Shown: positions 32,671-42,052, counted from the first letter of the stretch. The stretch: DNA of 64,000 nucleotides from Solirubrobacter deserti (GCF_027587175.1 NZ_JAPCID010000013.1:1-64000); one strand, 5' to 3'. A program made the numbers and translations. The notes: a model not told the origin generated them from the letters alone.

Positions 32671-33872
32671 ACGTCCGCCGCAACACGATCCTGCTGGCCG
32701 TCGCGATGGCGGTCTACTCGTCGGTGCTGCAGCTCGTCGCCGCGGTCTCCTCCATCACCTTCGTGCTCGTCACCGGGATCGAAGGGCTGCTCGGGCTCGG
32801 GCCGGCGATCTTCCTGGTCGCGTCGGGCCTGGCCGCGGTGCCGGCGGGCCGGCTGATGGACCGGCTCGGGCGCAAGCCGGTGATCCTCGGCGGGTACGTG
32901 ATGTCGTCGACGGGCTGCTGCCTGACCGCGCTGGCGACGAACCTCGAGTCGGCGCCGATCCTGCTGCTCGGCTTCCTGCTCACCGGCGCGGCGAACGGGA
33001 TCGCGTTGCTGATCCGCACCGCCGCGGGCGACATGTACCCGCCCGAGCGGCGCGCGCGCGGGATCTCGTACGTGCTGTTCGGGTCCGTGTTCGGCGCGAT
33101 CCTCGGCCCGGCCGTGTTCGGGCCGCTGTTCAGCGACCGCGAGCTCGACGCCGCCGCGCTCACCGTGCCGTGGCTCGCGGCGGCGGGCATCAGCCTGATC
33201 GCGCTGGTGGTCGTCAGCCTCGTGCGTCCCGACCCGCGCGAGATCGCGCTGCACTTCGCCCGCGACGACGGCCCGCCGCCCCCGGCCGCGCCGCTGGGGG
33301 AGATCCTGCGCCGCCCGGGCGTGCGGCCCGCGATGGTCGCCGCGCTCGCGTCCTTCTCGGTGATGGTGTCGGTGATGAACCTGACGGGGTACGTCGTCGT
33401 CGACCACCACCAGCACCACCAATCGGACGTCTTCCCGATCATCGGCGCCCACGTGCTGGGCATGTACGCGCTGGTGCTGTTCGTCGGCGCGCTGATCGAC
33501 CGCATCGGCCGCCCGGTCGCGCTCGCGGCCGGCCTGCTGGTGATGGGCGCGTCCACGATCGGCCTGCTGTGGTTCGAATCCGTCCCCGCGACCGCGGTGC
33601 TGCTGTTCGGGCTCGGCGTGGGCTGGAACGTGTCGTTCGTGGCCGCGACGGCGCAGATGGTCGATCTCACCAATGTCAGCGAGCGTGGGCGGCTGATCGG
33701 CTTCAACGACCAGCTCGCCGCCTTCCTGGGCGCGGGCCTCGCGCTGCTCGGCGGCTTCGCGCTGGATTCGATCGGCGTCGCGGCGCTCGCGATCGGCGCC
33801 ACGGTGCTCGTCGCGCTGCCCGTATTCGGGTTAACCCCCGGCGTGACCACGCGAGGTGCCGTCCCCGATTAG
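32667..33872 (+). CDS. major facilitator superfamily transporter
   Basis: 401 aa with 12 predicted helices from a GTG at 32667 that overlaps the stop of the lyase gene. The loop 2-3 motif is GRLMDRLGRKPVIL, and the matching loop between helices 8 and 9 is ALIDRIGRPVALAAGL. A His-rich stretch (VVDHHQHHQSD) lies in the central loop. It may import the amide or export a product of the two upstream enzymes; direction cannot be told. Confidence 0.9.
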   Translation: MNVRRNTILLAVAMAVYSSVLQLVAAVSSITFVLVTGIEGLLGLGPAIFLVASGLAAVPAGRLMDRLGRKPVILGGYVMSSTGCCLTALATNLESAPILLLGFLLTGAANGIALLIRTAAGDMYPPERRARGISYVLFGSVFGAILGPAVFGPLFSDRELDAAALTVPWLAAAGISLIALVVVSLVRPDPREIALHFARDDGPPPPAAPLGEILRRPGVRPAMVAALASFSVMVSVMNLTGYVVVDHHQHHQSDVFPIIGAHVLGMYALVLFVGALIDRIGRPVALAAGLLVMGASTIGLLWFESVPATAVLLFGLGVGWNVSFVAATAQMVDLTNVSERGRLIGFNDQLAAFLGAGLALLGGFALDSIGVAALAIGATVLVALPVFGLTPGVTTRGAVPD

Positions 33873-33914
33873 TCTTTGGCGTCTCCCCACTCTCCTGCTC
33901 TCTCGGAGGCGTTC

Positions 33915-36155
33915 GTGTCACTGCTCCTCGCGCGCATCGCGCGCACCCTCACCACCCATTGGATACGCGGGCTCGTCGGCGCGCTCGTCGTCCTGATCGC
34001 CCTGATCGGCGTCTCCGCGGCCGCCGGCCCGGCGGCCGACGACTTCTCGACGCCAGGTACCGAGAGCCAGAAGGCGCTCGATCTCTTCACGGCGCACCAG
34101 AAGGAGCTGGCGGGCGCTGAAGCGACCGCGGTCTTCTACGCGACCAAGGGCAGGATCACCGATCCGGAGAACCAGGCGGTCGTCAGGGCCGCGCTGGACA
34201 AGGTCAAGGCGTTGCCGCTCGAGAAGACGGTCTCGGACCCGTTCGGCGAGGGCGCGCGGATCTCCGAGGACGGCAAGCTCGCGTCCGCGGACATCCGGTA
34301 CACGATCGATCAGGCCGACATCAAGCCGGAGAACGGTCGCCCGCTGATCGAAGCGCTCGACAAGGACGATGGTAAGAACGGCGTCGAGATCTCCGCGCGC
34401 GGCACGATGATCGACATCGGCTCCGAGCAGGAGCTGCCCGTCGGCGAGCTCGTCGGCATCGGCATCGCGATCATCCTGCTCTGGGTCCTGTTCCGGTCCA
34501 AGGTCGCGATGCTCGTGACGCTGCTGGGCGCGCTGATCGGCGTGATCATGGGGCAGATGCTGCTGGCGGCCTTGTCGAAGCCGCTCGGCCTGCCGTCGTT
34601 CGCCGCGTTCATCGCCACCATGCTCGGCCTCGGCGCGGGCATCGACTACGCGCTGTTGATCGTCGGGCGCTACCGGGAGCAGGTGGCCAGGGGCGACAGC
34701 CCGCGCGACGCCGCCGCCAAGTCCGCGGCCACGTCGGGCGCGTCCGTGGTCGCCGCGGGCCTGATCGTGATGCTCGCGATCGCTGGCCTGCTCGTCATTG
34801 GCATCCCGTTCATCGGCAAGCTCGGCGTGGGCGCGGCGATCGCCGTCGGCGGCGTCGTGCTGTCCGCCCTGACCGTGCTGATGGCGCTGATCGGCGCCTT
34901 CAAGAAGTGGCTGACGCCCAAGGACCCGAAGATGGTCGAGCCCTCGCGCGCGTTCGAGCGCTGGGGCGAGCGGATCACCGCGCGGCCGTGGCTGTCGATC
35001 GCCGGCGGCGTGCTGATCATGCTCATCTTCGCCTTCCCGGTCACGCAGTTGCGCCTCGGGCAGCCCGACGACGGCAACCAGCCCGAGGGCAAGCTCCAGC
35101 GCGTCGCCTACGACCGGTTGACCGCGGCCTTCGGCGCGGGCTCGAACGGCCCGTTCATCATCGCGGTCGACACGGCCGGCGGTGCGCAGGCCGTCCAGGC
35201 CGACCTCGACAAGCTCCAGCAGGCGGTCGCCGGGACGCGGGGCGTCGGCCAGGCCGCACCGGCGACGCCGAGCCAGGACGGCGAGATGGCGACCATCTTC
35301 GCCATCCCGACGAGCGCGCCGCAGGACGTCGCCACGAGCGAGTTGCTGGACCGGCTGCGTGACGAGACGATCCCGCAGGCCACACAAGGGACCGCGCTGG
35401 CCGACAAGGTGTTCGTCGGCGGGGCCGTGCCGACGTTCGAGGACCTCTCCGACAAGGTCGCCTCGCGCCTGCCGATCTTCATCCTCACCGTGATCGGCCT
35501 GTCGGTGCTGCTGCTGATCATGGCTTTCCGCTCGTTGTGGATCCCGCTCGTCTCGGCCGCCTTCAACCTGCTCTCGGTGCTGGCCGCCTACGGCGTCGTG
35601 GTCGCGGTGTTCCAGATGGGCATCGGCGCCGGCCTGGTCGGCTCGGACTCCGACGTCCCGATCGTCTCGTTCATCCCGGTCATGTTGTTCGCGATCCTGT
35701 TCGGGTTGAGCATGGACTACAACGTCTTCCTGCTCAGCCGCGTGCACGAGGCCTACAACGAAGGTGACGGCCCGCGCGAATCCGTCATTCACGGCATGGC
35801 GCGGATCGGCAAGGTCATCCTGTTCGCCGGCCTGATCATGGCCGCCGTGTTCCTGGCCTTCGTCACCCAGCCGGACGTCATCGGCAAGATGATGGGTCTC
35901 GGCCTCGGCCTGGCGATCCTGATCGACGTGCTCTTCGTGCGCCTGGTGATCGCGCCGGCCGTGGTCACGCTGCTCGGCGACAAGGCGTGGTGGCTGCCGG
36001 GCTGGCTGGACCGGATCCTCCCGAACGTGTCGCTGGAGGGCCACCTCGTCGAGGGCCTCGACAAGGAGCTCACCCAGGAGCACGACGTGCCGCCCCCGAC
36101 CAACGGCCACGGCGGCGGGACGCCCGAACGCGAGACGACCGGCACGCGCGACTAG
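33915..36155 (+). CDS. MMPL-family RND transporter
   Basis: 746 aa from a GTG at 33915 with GGAGG five bases before it. Two halves each have one helix, a large external loop and five more helices. Family signs are LGLGAGIDYALLIVGRYREQ (first half) and FGLSMDYNVFLLSRVHEAY (second half), which carry the Asp-Tyr pairs of the proton relay. The last ~40 residues are polar (NGHGGGTPERETTG). MMPL proteins export lipids, siderophores or drugs in actinobacteria. It is a single gene, and it abuts the convergent vapC gene with no space. Confidence 0.92.
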   Translation: MSLLLARIARTLTTHWIRGLVGALVVLIALIGVSAAAGPAADDFSTPGTESQKALDLFTAHQKELAGAEATAVFYATKGRITDPENQAVVRAALDKVKALPLEKTVSDPFGEGARISEDGKLASADIRYTIDQADIKPENGRPLIEALDKDDGKNGVEISARGTMIDIGSEQELPVGELVGIGIAIILLWVLFRSKVAMLVTLLGALIGVIMGQMLLAALSKPLGLPSFAAFIATMLGLGAGIDYALLIVGRYREQVARGDSPRDAAAKSAATSGASVVAAGLIVMLAIAGLLVIGIPFIGKLGVGAAIAVGGVVLSALTVLMALIGAFKKWLTPKDPKMVEPSRAFERWGERITARPWLSIAGGVLIMLIFAFPVTQLRLGQPDDGNQPEGKLQRVAYDRLTAAFGAGSNGPFIIAVDTAGGAQAVQADLDKLQQAVAGTRGVGQAAPATPSQDGEMATIFAIPTSAPQDVATSELLDRLRDETIPQATQGTALADKVFVGGAVPTFEDLSDKVASRLPIFILTVIGLSVLLLIMAFRSLWIPLVSAAFNLLSVLAAYGVVVAVFQMGIGAGLVGSDSDVPIVSFIPVMLFAILFGLSMDYNVFLLSRVHEAYNEGDGPRESVIHGMARIGKVILFAGLIMAAVFLAFVTQPDVIGKMMGLGLGLAILIDVLFVRLVIAPAVVTLLGDKAWWLPGWLDRILPNVSLEGHLVEGLDKELTQEHDVPPPTNGHGGGTPERETTGTRD

Positions 36156-36584
36156 CTACGACAGCGACCCGCGGGGCGCGAGCCAGACCGAGCCGAACGT
36201 CAGGTCGGTGCGCTCCGCGATCAGGTCGTAATCGCTGTCGTAGTGCAGGACGTCGAGCCCGTGGCGGTCGGCGACGGCGGCGACGAGCAGGTCCACCGGC
36301 GGGAGCCGGTGGTGACCGATCGCGGTGAGCTGGCGCTGGGCGTCTTCGGCGCGGCGTTCGACGTCGGCGTCGATCGGGAACCGCGGGAGGGCGTCGAGCT
36401 GCGCGCGGAGCTGTTCGCGGTCCGCGAGGTTGCGCGCGGAGTACCCCGCTTCGAGCAGGAACGGGAGGCAGGTGGCGATGCGGCCGGCCACGATCAGGTC
36501 GGCGATCTCGTTCGCGCGCTCGGCGGCGAGCGCGGCGAGGCGGACCCAGGCCGAGTTGTCGAGCAGCAGGGTCCGGGCGCTCAA
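36156..36584 (-). CDS. vapC: VapC-type PIN-domain ribonuclease toxin
   Basis: 142 aa. The four acidic PIN residues are in place: LLLDNSAW (Asp near 9), FLLEAGYSA (Glu near 45), PPVDLLVAA (Asp near 98) and LHYDSDYD (Asp near 116/118). It should cleave specific RNAs (often tRNAs). The start overlaps the end of the antitoxin gene by four bases, giving a standard antitoxin-first operon. Confidence 0.9.
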   Translation of the reverse strand: MSARTLLLDNSAWVRLAALAAERANEIADLIVAGRIATCLPFLLEAGYSARNLADREQLRAQLDALPRFPIDADVERRAEDAQRQLTAIGHHRLPPVDLLVAAVADRHGLDVLHYDSDYDLIAERTDLTFGSVWLAPRGSLS

Positions 36585-36880
36585 CGGGCCCAGCCGGAGC
36601 GGCGGACCTCGTCGGCGGCTTCGGGGTCGAGCGGGGGAAGCGTTCCGCGGCGGATGCGGTCGGCGAGCTCGCGCCGGCGCTCGACCAGGTTCTCGCGCTC
36701 GGCGCGCAGCTGCGCGAGCTTGGCGTTGGCGCCGAGGATCACCAGCTCGCCCAGGTCGGGGCGGTGGTCGCCGAGCTCATCGCGCAGCTCGTCGAGCGCC
36801 GCGCGCACGGGCGGCGTCTCGGTGATCGCGTGTCGCGGGTGCTTCGTCGGGATGCGCGCAGTGTAACACTGGTGTCGCAC
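36581..36880 (-). CDS. vapB: VapB-type antitoxin partner
   Basis: 99 aa from a GTG at 36880. Identity rests mainly on its place just before vapC with a four-base overlap. The N-terminal RHAITETPPVRAALDEL is like other actinobacterial PIN antitoxins, and the middle (LRAERENLVERRRELADRIR) is a charged helix that could wrap the toxin; SGWAR ends it. No clear AbrB or RHH fold is evident. The palindrome AGTGTTACACT lies inside the first codons and might be an operator. Confidence 0.75.
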   Translation of the reverse strand: MRHQCYTARIPTKHPRHAITETPPVRAALDELRDELGDHRPDLGELVILGANAKLAQLRAERENLVERRRELADRIRRGTLPPLDPEAADEVRRSGWAR

Positions 36881-36982
36881 TCAGTCGCTGGACGTGGCGG
36901 CGACGAAGTGGATGCGCTTCGCCTCCCAGTCGAGCACGACCCACGTCCGGTCCCGGGCGACGTCGGCGAACACGCGTGCCAG

Positions 36983-37017
36983 GCCACGGCCGCGACGATA
37001 TCCGCCGCGGCCGTGGC
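36983..37017 (-). terminator. 12-bp hairpin after the symporter gene
   Basis: GCCACGGCCGCG (36983-36994) and CGCGGCCGTGGC (37006-37017) form a perfect stem with an 11-nt loop, starting 9 bp past the stop of the minus-strand symporter. It separates that gene from the vapBC operon. Confidence 0.7.
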
Positions 37018-37025
37018 GCGCGGGC

Positions 37026-38354
37026 TCAGTGCGAGGCGGTCGCCTGCGGCACCGGGGTGGGGGCGAAGCGGCCGGTCGGGGCGGGGACGAACGCCGGCTC
37101 GGCCTCCAGCGCGCGGGCGGGTCCGTTGTAGACGGACTCGTCGAGCAGGCCCTCGCGGCGGGCGACGAGCACGGGCACGAGCGCCTGGCCGGCGACGTTG
37201 GTCGCGGTGCGCATCATGTCCAGGATCGGGTCGATCGCGAGCAGCAGGCCGACGCCCTCCAGCGGGAGCCCGAGCGTGGACAGCACGAGCGTGAGCATGA
37301 CCGTCGCGCCGGTGAGGCCGGCGGTGGCGGCGGAGCCGACCACGGACACGAACGCGATCAGCAGGTAGTCCTCGACGCCGAGCGAGAGGCCGAACACCTG
37401 CGCGACGAAGATCGCCGCCAGCGCCGGGTAGATCGCGGCGCAGCCGTCCATCTTGGTCGTCGCGCCGAACGGGACGGCGAACGAGGCATAGTCGCGCGGG
37501 ACGCCGAGGCGTTCGGTCACGACACGTTGGGTCAGCGGCATGGTGCCGACCGAGGAACGGGAGACGAACGCGAGCTGGATCGCGGGCCACGCGCCCTGGA
37601 AGAAGCGCAGCGGGTTCAGGCCGCGGCCGGCGAGCGCGAGCAGCAGCGGGTAGACGCCGAACATCACCAGCGCGCACCCGACATAGACGTCGACGGCGAA
37701 CGTCGCCAGCGGCGAGAGCAGGTCCCACCCGTACTCGGCGACCGCGTTGCCGATCAGCCCGAGCGTGCCGATCGGGGCGAGCCGGATGACCCACCACAGC
37801 GCCTTCTGCACGAGCGCCAGCACGGCGCGGTTGAGCTCGATGAAGCGCTCCGCCGGCTCGCCGACGGTCAGCGCCGCCGCGGCGGCCGCGACCGCCAGGA
37901 ACACGATCTGGAGCACGTTGGTCTCGACGAACGGCGTGATCGGGTCCTCGGGGACGATGCCCGTCAGGAAGTCGGTCCAGGAGCCGGTCGTCTCCGGCCG
38001 CTCGGCCGCGCCGAGGTCGATGTTCGCGCCCGCGCCCGGGTCGGTCAGCAGGCCGAGCGCGAGCCCGATGCTCACCGCGATCAGCGACGTGATCATGAAC
38101 CACAGCAGCGTGCGCCCGGCCAGGCGCGCCGCGTTCGTCAACCCCCGCAGGTTGGCGATCGACACGACGACCGCCGTGAACACGAGCGGCGGTACGGCCA
38201 GGAACAGCAGCTGCACGAAGAGATCACCGACCTCGGCCAGCGTGTCGGCCAGCCAGCCGACGTCTCCTTCACGGGCGATGTAGCCCAACAGCAGGCCCAG
38301 CGCGAGGCCGGCCAGGATCTGCGCGCCGAACGGCACGCGGCGAAAGACAGTCAT
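37026..38354 (-). CDS. dicarboxylate/amino acid:cation symporter (DAACS family)
   Basis: 442 aa with about eight helices plus two re-entrant hairpins. The first hairpin is AFVSRSSVGTMPLTQ (Ser-rich motif) and the unwound helix 7 is FGATTKMDGCAAIYPA, matching the NMDGT sodium-binding motif of GltP/DctA. The substrate-binding helix 8 region is DPILDMMRTATNVAGQAL. The C-terminal ~40 residues are Pro/Ala-rich. It imports glutamate, aspartate or C4-dicarboxylates with H+ or Na+. The start is followed upstream by an inverted GTTGC/GCAAC sequence in the promoter zone. Confidence 0.93.
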   Translation of the reverse strand: MTVFRRVPFGAQILAGLALGLLLGYIAREGDVGWLADTLAEVGDLFVQLLFLAVPPLVFTAVVVSIANLRGLTNAARLAGRTLLWFMITSLIAVSIGLALGLLTDPGAGANIDLGAAERPETTGSWTDFLTGIVPEDPITPFVETNVLQIVFLAVAAAAAALTVGEPAERFIELNRAVLALVQKALWWVIRLAPIGTLGLIGNAVAEYGWDLLSPLATFAVDVYVGCALVMFGVYPLLLALAGRGLNPLRFFQGAWPAIQLAFVSRSSVGTMPLTQRVVTERLGVPRDYASFAVPFGATTKMDGCAAIYPALAAIFVAQVFGLSLGVEDYLLIAFVSVVGSAATAGLTGATVMLTLVLSTLGLPLEGVGLLLAIDPILDMMRTATNVAGQALVPVLVARREGLLDESVYNGPARALEAEPAFVPAPTGRFAPTPVPQATASH

Positions 38355-38479
38355 GGTTCCCCCTGCGAGAACGGTTGCGACCGCAACAGTCTAACAATCC
38401 CGACCGGCTTTCAAGTATTTGCCGGTGATCGGCGGATGTTCGATTGCCCGACCCTCCGGCAACTAGTTGATTGACCGCG

Positions 38480-40666
38480 ATGCGCGGAGCTCCGTGGCGA
38501 TGGGTCGTCGCAGTCAGCCTGATCACCGGGGCGATGACCGCGCCTGCGCACGCCGCGCCGCCGCGCGCGGGGGAGACCGCGCCCGCGGCCGATACGCGCG
38601 TCCCGCCGAGCCCGGACACCGACCCGGCGCTGCGCGCCGCGCGCGAGGACGCGCGCGCCGAACGGGCCGCGGCCGCCGCCCGCCGTGCTCGTCCGGCCGC
38701 CCGCGAGCGCCGTCACGCGTCGCGCGCCGCCTACACCGATCTCACCCGCGGCGAGATCGTCGCGCTCGCCCAGCGCCACTTCCCGGAGCTCGACCGCCGC
38801 GGCCACCGCGCCCTGGACCTCGAGGCCGGCGAGCGCGTGAAGGCCTACCTGGGCGCCAACGCCGCGCGCGTCGCCCGCCCGGGCCAGGCCGACGTCGTGG
38901 TCGAGAGCCAGCTGCCGCTGCGCACCGTCGGCGCCGACGGCGCGCCCACGCCCGTCGACCTCGGGCTGCGCGAGACCGCCGCCGGGTTCGCGCCGCTCGC
39001 GCCGATCGTCGCGCTGGCGGTCGGCGACCGCGCGCGCGAGGGCGTCGTGCTCGACGACATCGACGTCGCGGTCAAGCCCGTCGGCGTCGAAGACGCGGCC
39101 GGCACCGCCGCGCAGGACAAGGCGTTCTTCCCCGAGACCGCGCCCGACACCGACCACATCGTCACGCCGCTCCCGGCCGGGGTGGACCTCGGCGCCCAGC
39201 TGCGCTCGCCCGCCAGCCCCGAGCGCTTCCGCTGGCGGCTCGAGCTCCCGCGCGGCGCCCGGCTGCAGCTGAGCGCGGCCGCCCCGGGCGCGGAGATCAT
39301 CGCCGCCGACGGGCGCAAGCTCGCCCACGTCACCGCGCCCGTGGCGTGGGACGCGGACGACCACGAGGTCAAGACCGACCTCGTCGTCGAAGGCGCGGAC
39401 CTCGTCGTCAACGTCCGGCATCGCGGCGCTGACGTGCGCTACCCGGTCATGCTGGACCCGACGATCCTCGAGGACTCCTCGCAGTGGTTCGCCAACTCGT
39501 CGGTGGCGGTCGACGTCACGGGCTGGAAGTGGTCGGACCCGAACAACCGCTTCACCTACTTCTACGGCGCGGCCTACCTCGGCAACGGCGTCTACACGTT
39601 CAACCGCGGCAGCAAGCAGTTCAACGCCGGCGACTACGCGAACTGGTTCTTCAACGCGCCGGGCACCTCGCGGATCGTGCGCGCGGAGTTCAGCCAGGTC
39701 AAGCACGAGCCGCAGACCACCGGGACCTGGCCGGCGCCGTACAACGACGACCGCTCCTACCAGGGCATCTGGAGCTACGCGAACAACCGCTACGAGCCCG
39801 GCACATGGTGCGAGCCCGGCGGCGCGTGCGGGCCCTCGCCCTACAGCACCTACGGCGCGCTGCACTACAACACCAAGACGCACTCCAGCAGCGAGGCCAC
39901 GCCCGGGAACGCCGCGATCTTCGGCACCGCGGTCTACTACACGGGCGCGCACGGCGCCTTCACGAACTTCCTCGGCGGCGCGACGGTGTGGATCGAGGAC
40001 GCGGCGGTCCCCGCCGTCAGCGAGGACAACGGGCTCTCGGACGGCTCCTGGACCTCGTACCGCGCCTTCCAGGCGCGCGGCGTCGACAGCGGGCTGGGCA
40101 TGCGCAGGCTCGTGCTCGACTCGCCCGGCAACCCGGACTGGGTCGGCGCCTACACCCACGACGCCAACTGCACGGGCGACCGGCGCTCGCGCTGCCCGCA
40201 GTCGGCCTACGTGAGCTCGGACTCCTCAGGGCTGCCCGAGGGCGAGGTGCCCGTGCGCTTCACGGCCACCGACGCCGTCGGCAACGTCTCCTCGCGCACC
40301 TGGACGCTGCGCATCGACCGCGGCGCGCCCGAGGTGCGCAGCGCGGAGGGGCGCCCGCCGTACCTCGACGCTGAGGCGACGGACTACGAGACGACCGTCG
40401 AGGCCCACGACGCGGGCGCGGGCGTGAGCACGCTGGACTTCGAGCTGCTCGACCCGGACGGGAACGTCGTCGAGCAGTCGCTCGACGCCGAGCCGCAGAC
40501 GTGCGCGGCGAGCTGCTCGAAGACGCGCACGTTCCGAACCGAGCCGCAGTACCTCCCGGACGGCGAGTACACGCTGCGCATCACGGCGACCGACCGGCTC
40601 GGCCAGGTCGCCCTCGACGAGCGCGCAATCGTCGTCGCGCGCGGCGTCCCACCGCTCACGCACTGA
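38480..40666 (+). CDS. large secreted beta-rich protein, similar in layout to N-terminal parts of actinobacterial RHS-type proteins
   Basis: 728 aa from the ATG at 38480 (a TTG three codons earlier is also open). The signal peptide is MRGAPWRWVVAVSLITGAMT with cleavage after AHA. An Arg/Ala-rich region (~30-90) precedes a domain ending VRYPVMLDPTI, a phrase common before the body of RHS/YD-repeat exoproteins. The middle has a Trp/Asn/Tyr-rich jelly-roll-like region (residues ~340-520, NNRFTYFYGAAYLGNGVYTF), and the end has two Ig-like domains (VPVRFTATDAVGNVS and GEYTLRITATDRLGQVA). No YD repeats or toxin tip follow, so it is either a complete adhesin-like protein or a shortened relative. Function unknown. 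Confidence 0.75.
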   Translation: MRGAPWRWVVAVSLITGAMTAPAHAAPPRAGETAPAADTRVPPSPDTDPALRAAREDARAERAAAAARRARPAARERRHASRAAYTDLTRGEIVALAQRHFPELDRRGHRALDLEAGERVKAYLGANAARVARPGQADVVVESQLPLRTVGADGAPTPVDLGLRETAAGFAPLAPIVALAVGDRAREGVVLDDIDVAVKPVGVEDAAGTAAQDKAFFPETAPDTDHIVTPLPAGVDLGAQLRSPASPERFRWRLELPRGARLQLSAAAPGAEIIAADGRKLAHVTAPVAWDADDHEVKTDLVVEGADLVVNVRHRGADVRYPVMLDPTILEDSSQWFANSSVAVDVTGWKWSDPNNRFTYFYGAAYLGNGVYTFNRGSKQFNAGDYANWFFNAPGTSRIVRAEFSQVKHEPQTTGTWPAPYNDDRSYQGIWSYANNRYEPGTWCEPGGACGPSPYSTYGALHYNTKTHSSSEATPGNAAIFGTAVYYTGAHGAFTNFLGGATVWIEDAAVPAVSEDNGLSDGSWTSYRAFQARGVDSGLGMRRLVLDSPGNPDWVGAYTHDANCTGDRRSRCPQSAYVSSDSSGLPEGEVPVRFTATDAVGNVSSRTWTLRIDRGAPEVRSAEGRPPYLDAEATDYETTVEAHDAGAGVSTLDFELLDPDGNVVEQSLDAEPQTCAASCSKTRTFRTEPQYLPDGEYTLRITATDRLGQVALDERAIVVARGVPPLTH

Positions 40667-40762
40667 GCTCCTCAAGAACCGGACGGGGCGGTCGAGTACC
40701 GGGGCCAACGGTGTGAAACCTCACGCCGACCCCGCAAACTTCACCGGCCACTCGGAGACACG

Positions 40763-41992
40763 ATGGACACCGCCGCCAACGGCTGCCCTTGGGTGGCCAA
40801 CCTCGCCAGCGAGGCGCCCGTCGCTTCCGCCGCGCCCGCGCGGCGCACGGACGGCCCGGACCCGCGTGAGGTCCGCGCGTTCTTCGAGCAGTACAAGGCC
40901 TACGTCGACATGGACGACGACGCGTTCCGCGCGCGCATCGCCGAGGTCGCGGCCGAGATCCAGGCCACGGGCACCTACACGCACACGACCGACGAGCTCA
41001 CCGTCGGCGCCAAGCTCGCCTGGTACAACCACTCACGCTGCGTCGGCAAGCTCTACTGGCGGTCGCTGACCGTCCGCGACTGCCGCGACGTCACCACGCC
41101 CGAGGGCATCCGCGACGAGTGCTTCGAGCACCAGCGCGTCGTCCACAACGGCGGCCGCATCAAGCCGACGATCACGATCTTCGCGCCGGACGCGCCCGGC
41201 AAGCCCGCCGCACGCCTGCGCAACGGCCAGATCGTCGCCTACGCCGGCTACACGCATGAGGACGGCACCGTGCTGGGCGACCACGGCGCGACCGAGCTCA
41301 CCGAGCTCGCGCTGAGCCTGGGCTGGGAGCCCGAGCAGCGCACCCGCTTCGACGTGCTGCCGCTGATCGTCGAGACGCCGGACGGCGAGCTCAGCGCGCA
41401 CCCGGTGCCGGACGACGTCGTATGGGAGATCCCGCTCACGCACCCCGGCTTCCCGGCCTTCGACGACCTCGGCCTGAAGTGGTACGGGTTCCCGAGCATC
41501 GCGAACAAGGGCATGTCGATCGGCGGCATCACCTACCCGACTTCGCCGTTCACGGGCTGGTACCTGGCGCCGGAGATCAGCGCCCGCGACTTCAGTGACG
41601 AGTACCGCTACAACCTGCTGCCCGAGATCGCCGAGTCCTTTGGGATCGACACCTCCGACCGCCGCTCGCTGTGGCAGGACCGGACGGTGATCGAGCTCAC
41701 GACGGCCGTGCTGCACTCCTACGACACGGCCGGCATGCGCATGGACGATCACTACACGGCGACCGAGAAGTTCCAGAAGTGGGTCGACGCCGAGGCCAAG
41801 CGCGGCCGGGTCGTCGACGCCGACTGGTCCTGGATGATCCCGCCGATCTCCGCCTCGCTGACGCCGGTCTTCCACACCGAGTACCAGAACGAGTACAAGC
41901 TGCCGAACTTCGTGCAGGTCCCGCTGCCGGAGACGGCGCCGGAGCCGGCCGCCGCCGTGTGCCCGTTCACGGGCGCGGCCGCTTCCGTGTAG
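40763..41992 (+). CDS. nos: nitric oxide synthase, oxygenase domain only
   Basis: 409 aa, oxygenase domain without a reductase part, as in bacterial NOS. The haem thiolate is in AWYNHSRCVGKLYW (Cys near residue 93). Arg-binding and pterin regions are GMSIGGITYPTSPFTGWYLA then PEISARDF (Glu near 271), and DHYTATEKFQKW and DWSWMIPPISASLTPVFHTE follow. The usual W-R-N before the Cys is W-Y-N here. Short Cys-Pro sequences flank the domain (GCPW near the start, CPFTG near the end). CGGAG lies 7 bp before the ATG. It should convert L-Arg to NO and citrulline using reductases from elsewhere in the cell. Confidence 0.93.
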   Translation: MDTAANGCPWVANLASEAPVASAAPARRTDGPDPREVRAFFEQYKAYVDMDDDAFRARIAEVAAEIQATGTYTHTTDELTVGAKLAWYNHSRCVGKLYWRSLTVRDCRDVTTPEGIRDECFEHQRVVHNGGRIKPTITIFAPDAPGKPAARLRNGQIVAYAGYTHEDGTVLGDHGATELTELALSLGWEPEQRTRFDVLPLIVETPDGELSAHPVPDDVVWEIPLTHPGFPAFDDLGLKWYGFPSIANKGMSIGGITYPTSPFTGWYLAPEISARDFSDEYRYNLLPEIAESFGIDTSDRRSLWQDRTVIELTTAVLHSYDTAGMRMDDHYTATEKFQKWVDAEAKRGRVVDADWSWMIPPISASLTPVFHTEYQNEYKLPNFVQVPLPETAPEPAAAVCPFTGAAASV

Positions 41993-42011
41993 GCACTCAA
42001 CGAGCGTCCAG

Positions 42012-42041
42012 TTGCGCGACGGCCGCGCGCGCCTGTAGATT
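42012..42041 (+). promoter_or_regulatory. predicted promoter of the small membrane protein gene
   Basis: TTGCGC (42012-42017) and TAGATT (42036-42041) with an 18-bp spacer, ending 11 bp before the ATG at 42053. The short leader leaves no room for a usual ribosome binding site. Confidence 0.4.
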
Positions 42042-42052
42042 GCGCGCGGTCG

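Noticed and set aside
36860-36870. AGTGTTACACT palindrome as VapBC promoter/operator
   Set aside because: It lies inside the first codons of the antitoxin. No later start keeps the conserved N-terminus, so a promoter here would leave the gene without a start; an operator is possible but unsupported.
36881-36973. 30-residue minus-strand frame VFADVARDRTWVVLDWEAKRI...
   Set aside because: It has a protein-like Trp/Asp-rich sequence but no ribosome binding site and no partner; I cannot separate a gene remnant from chance.
40710-40722. GTGAAACCTCAC inverted repeat upstream of the NOS gene
   Set aside because: The arms are only four bases and no second site or matching regulator gene is near.
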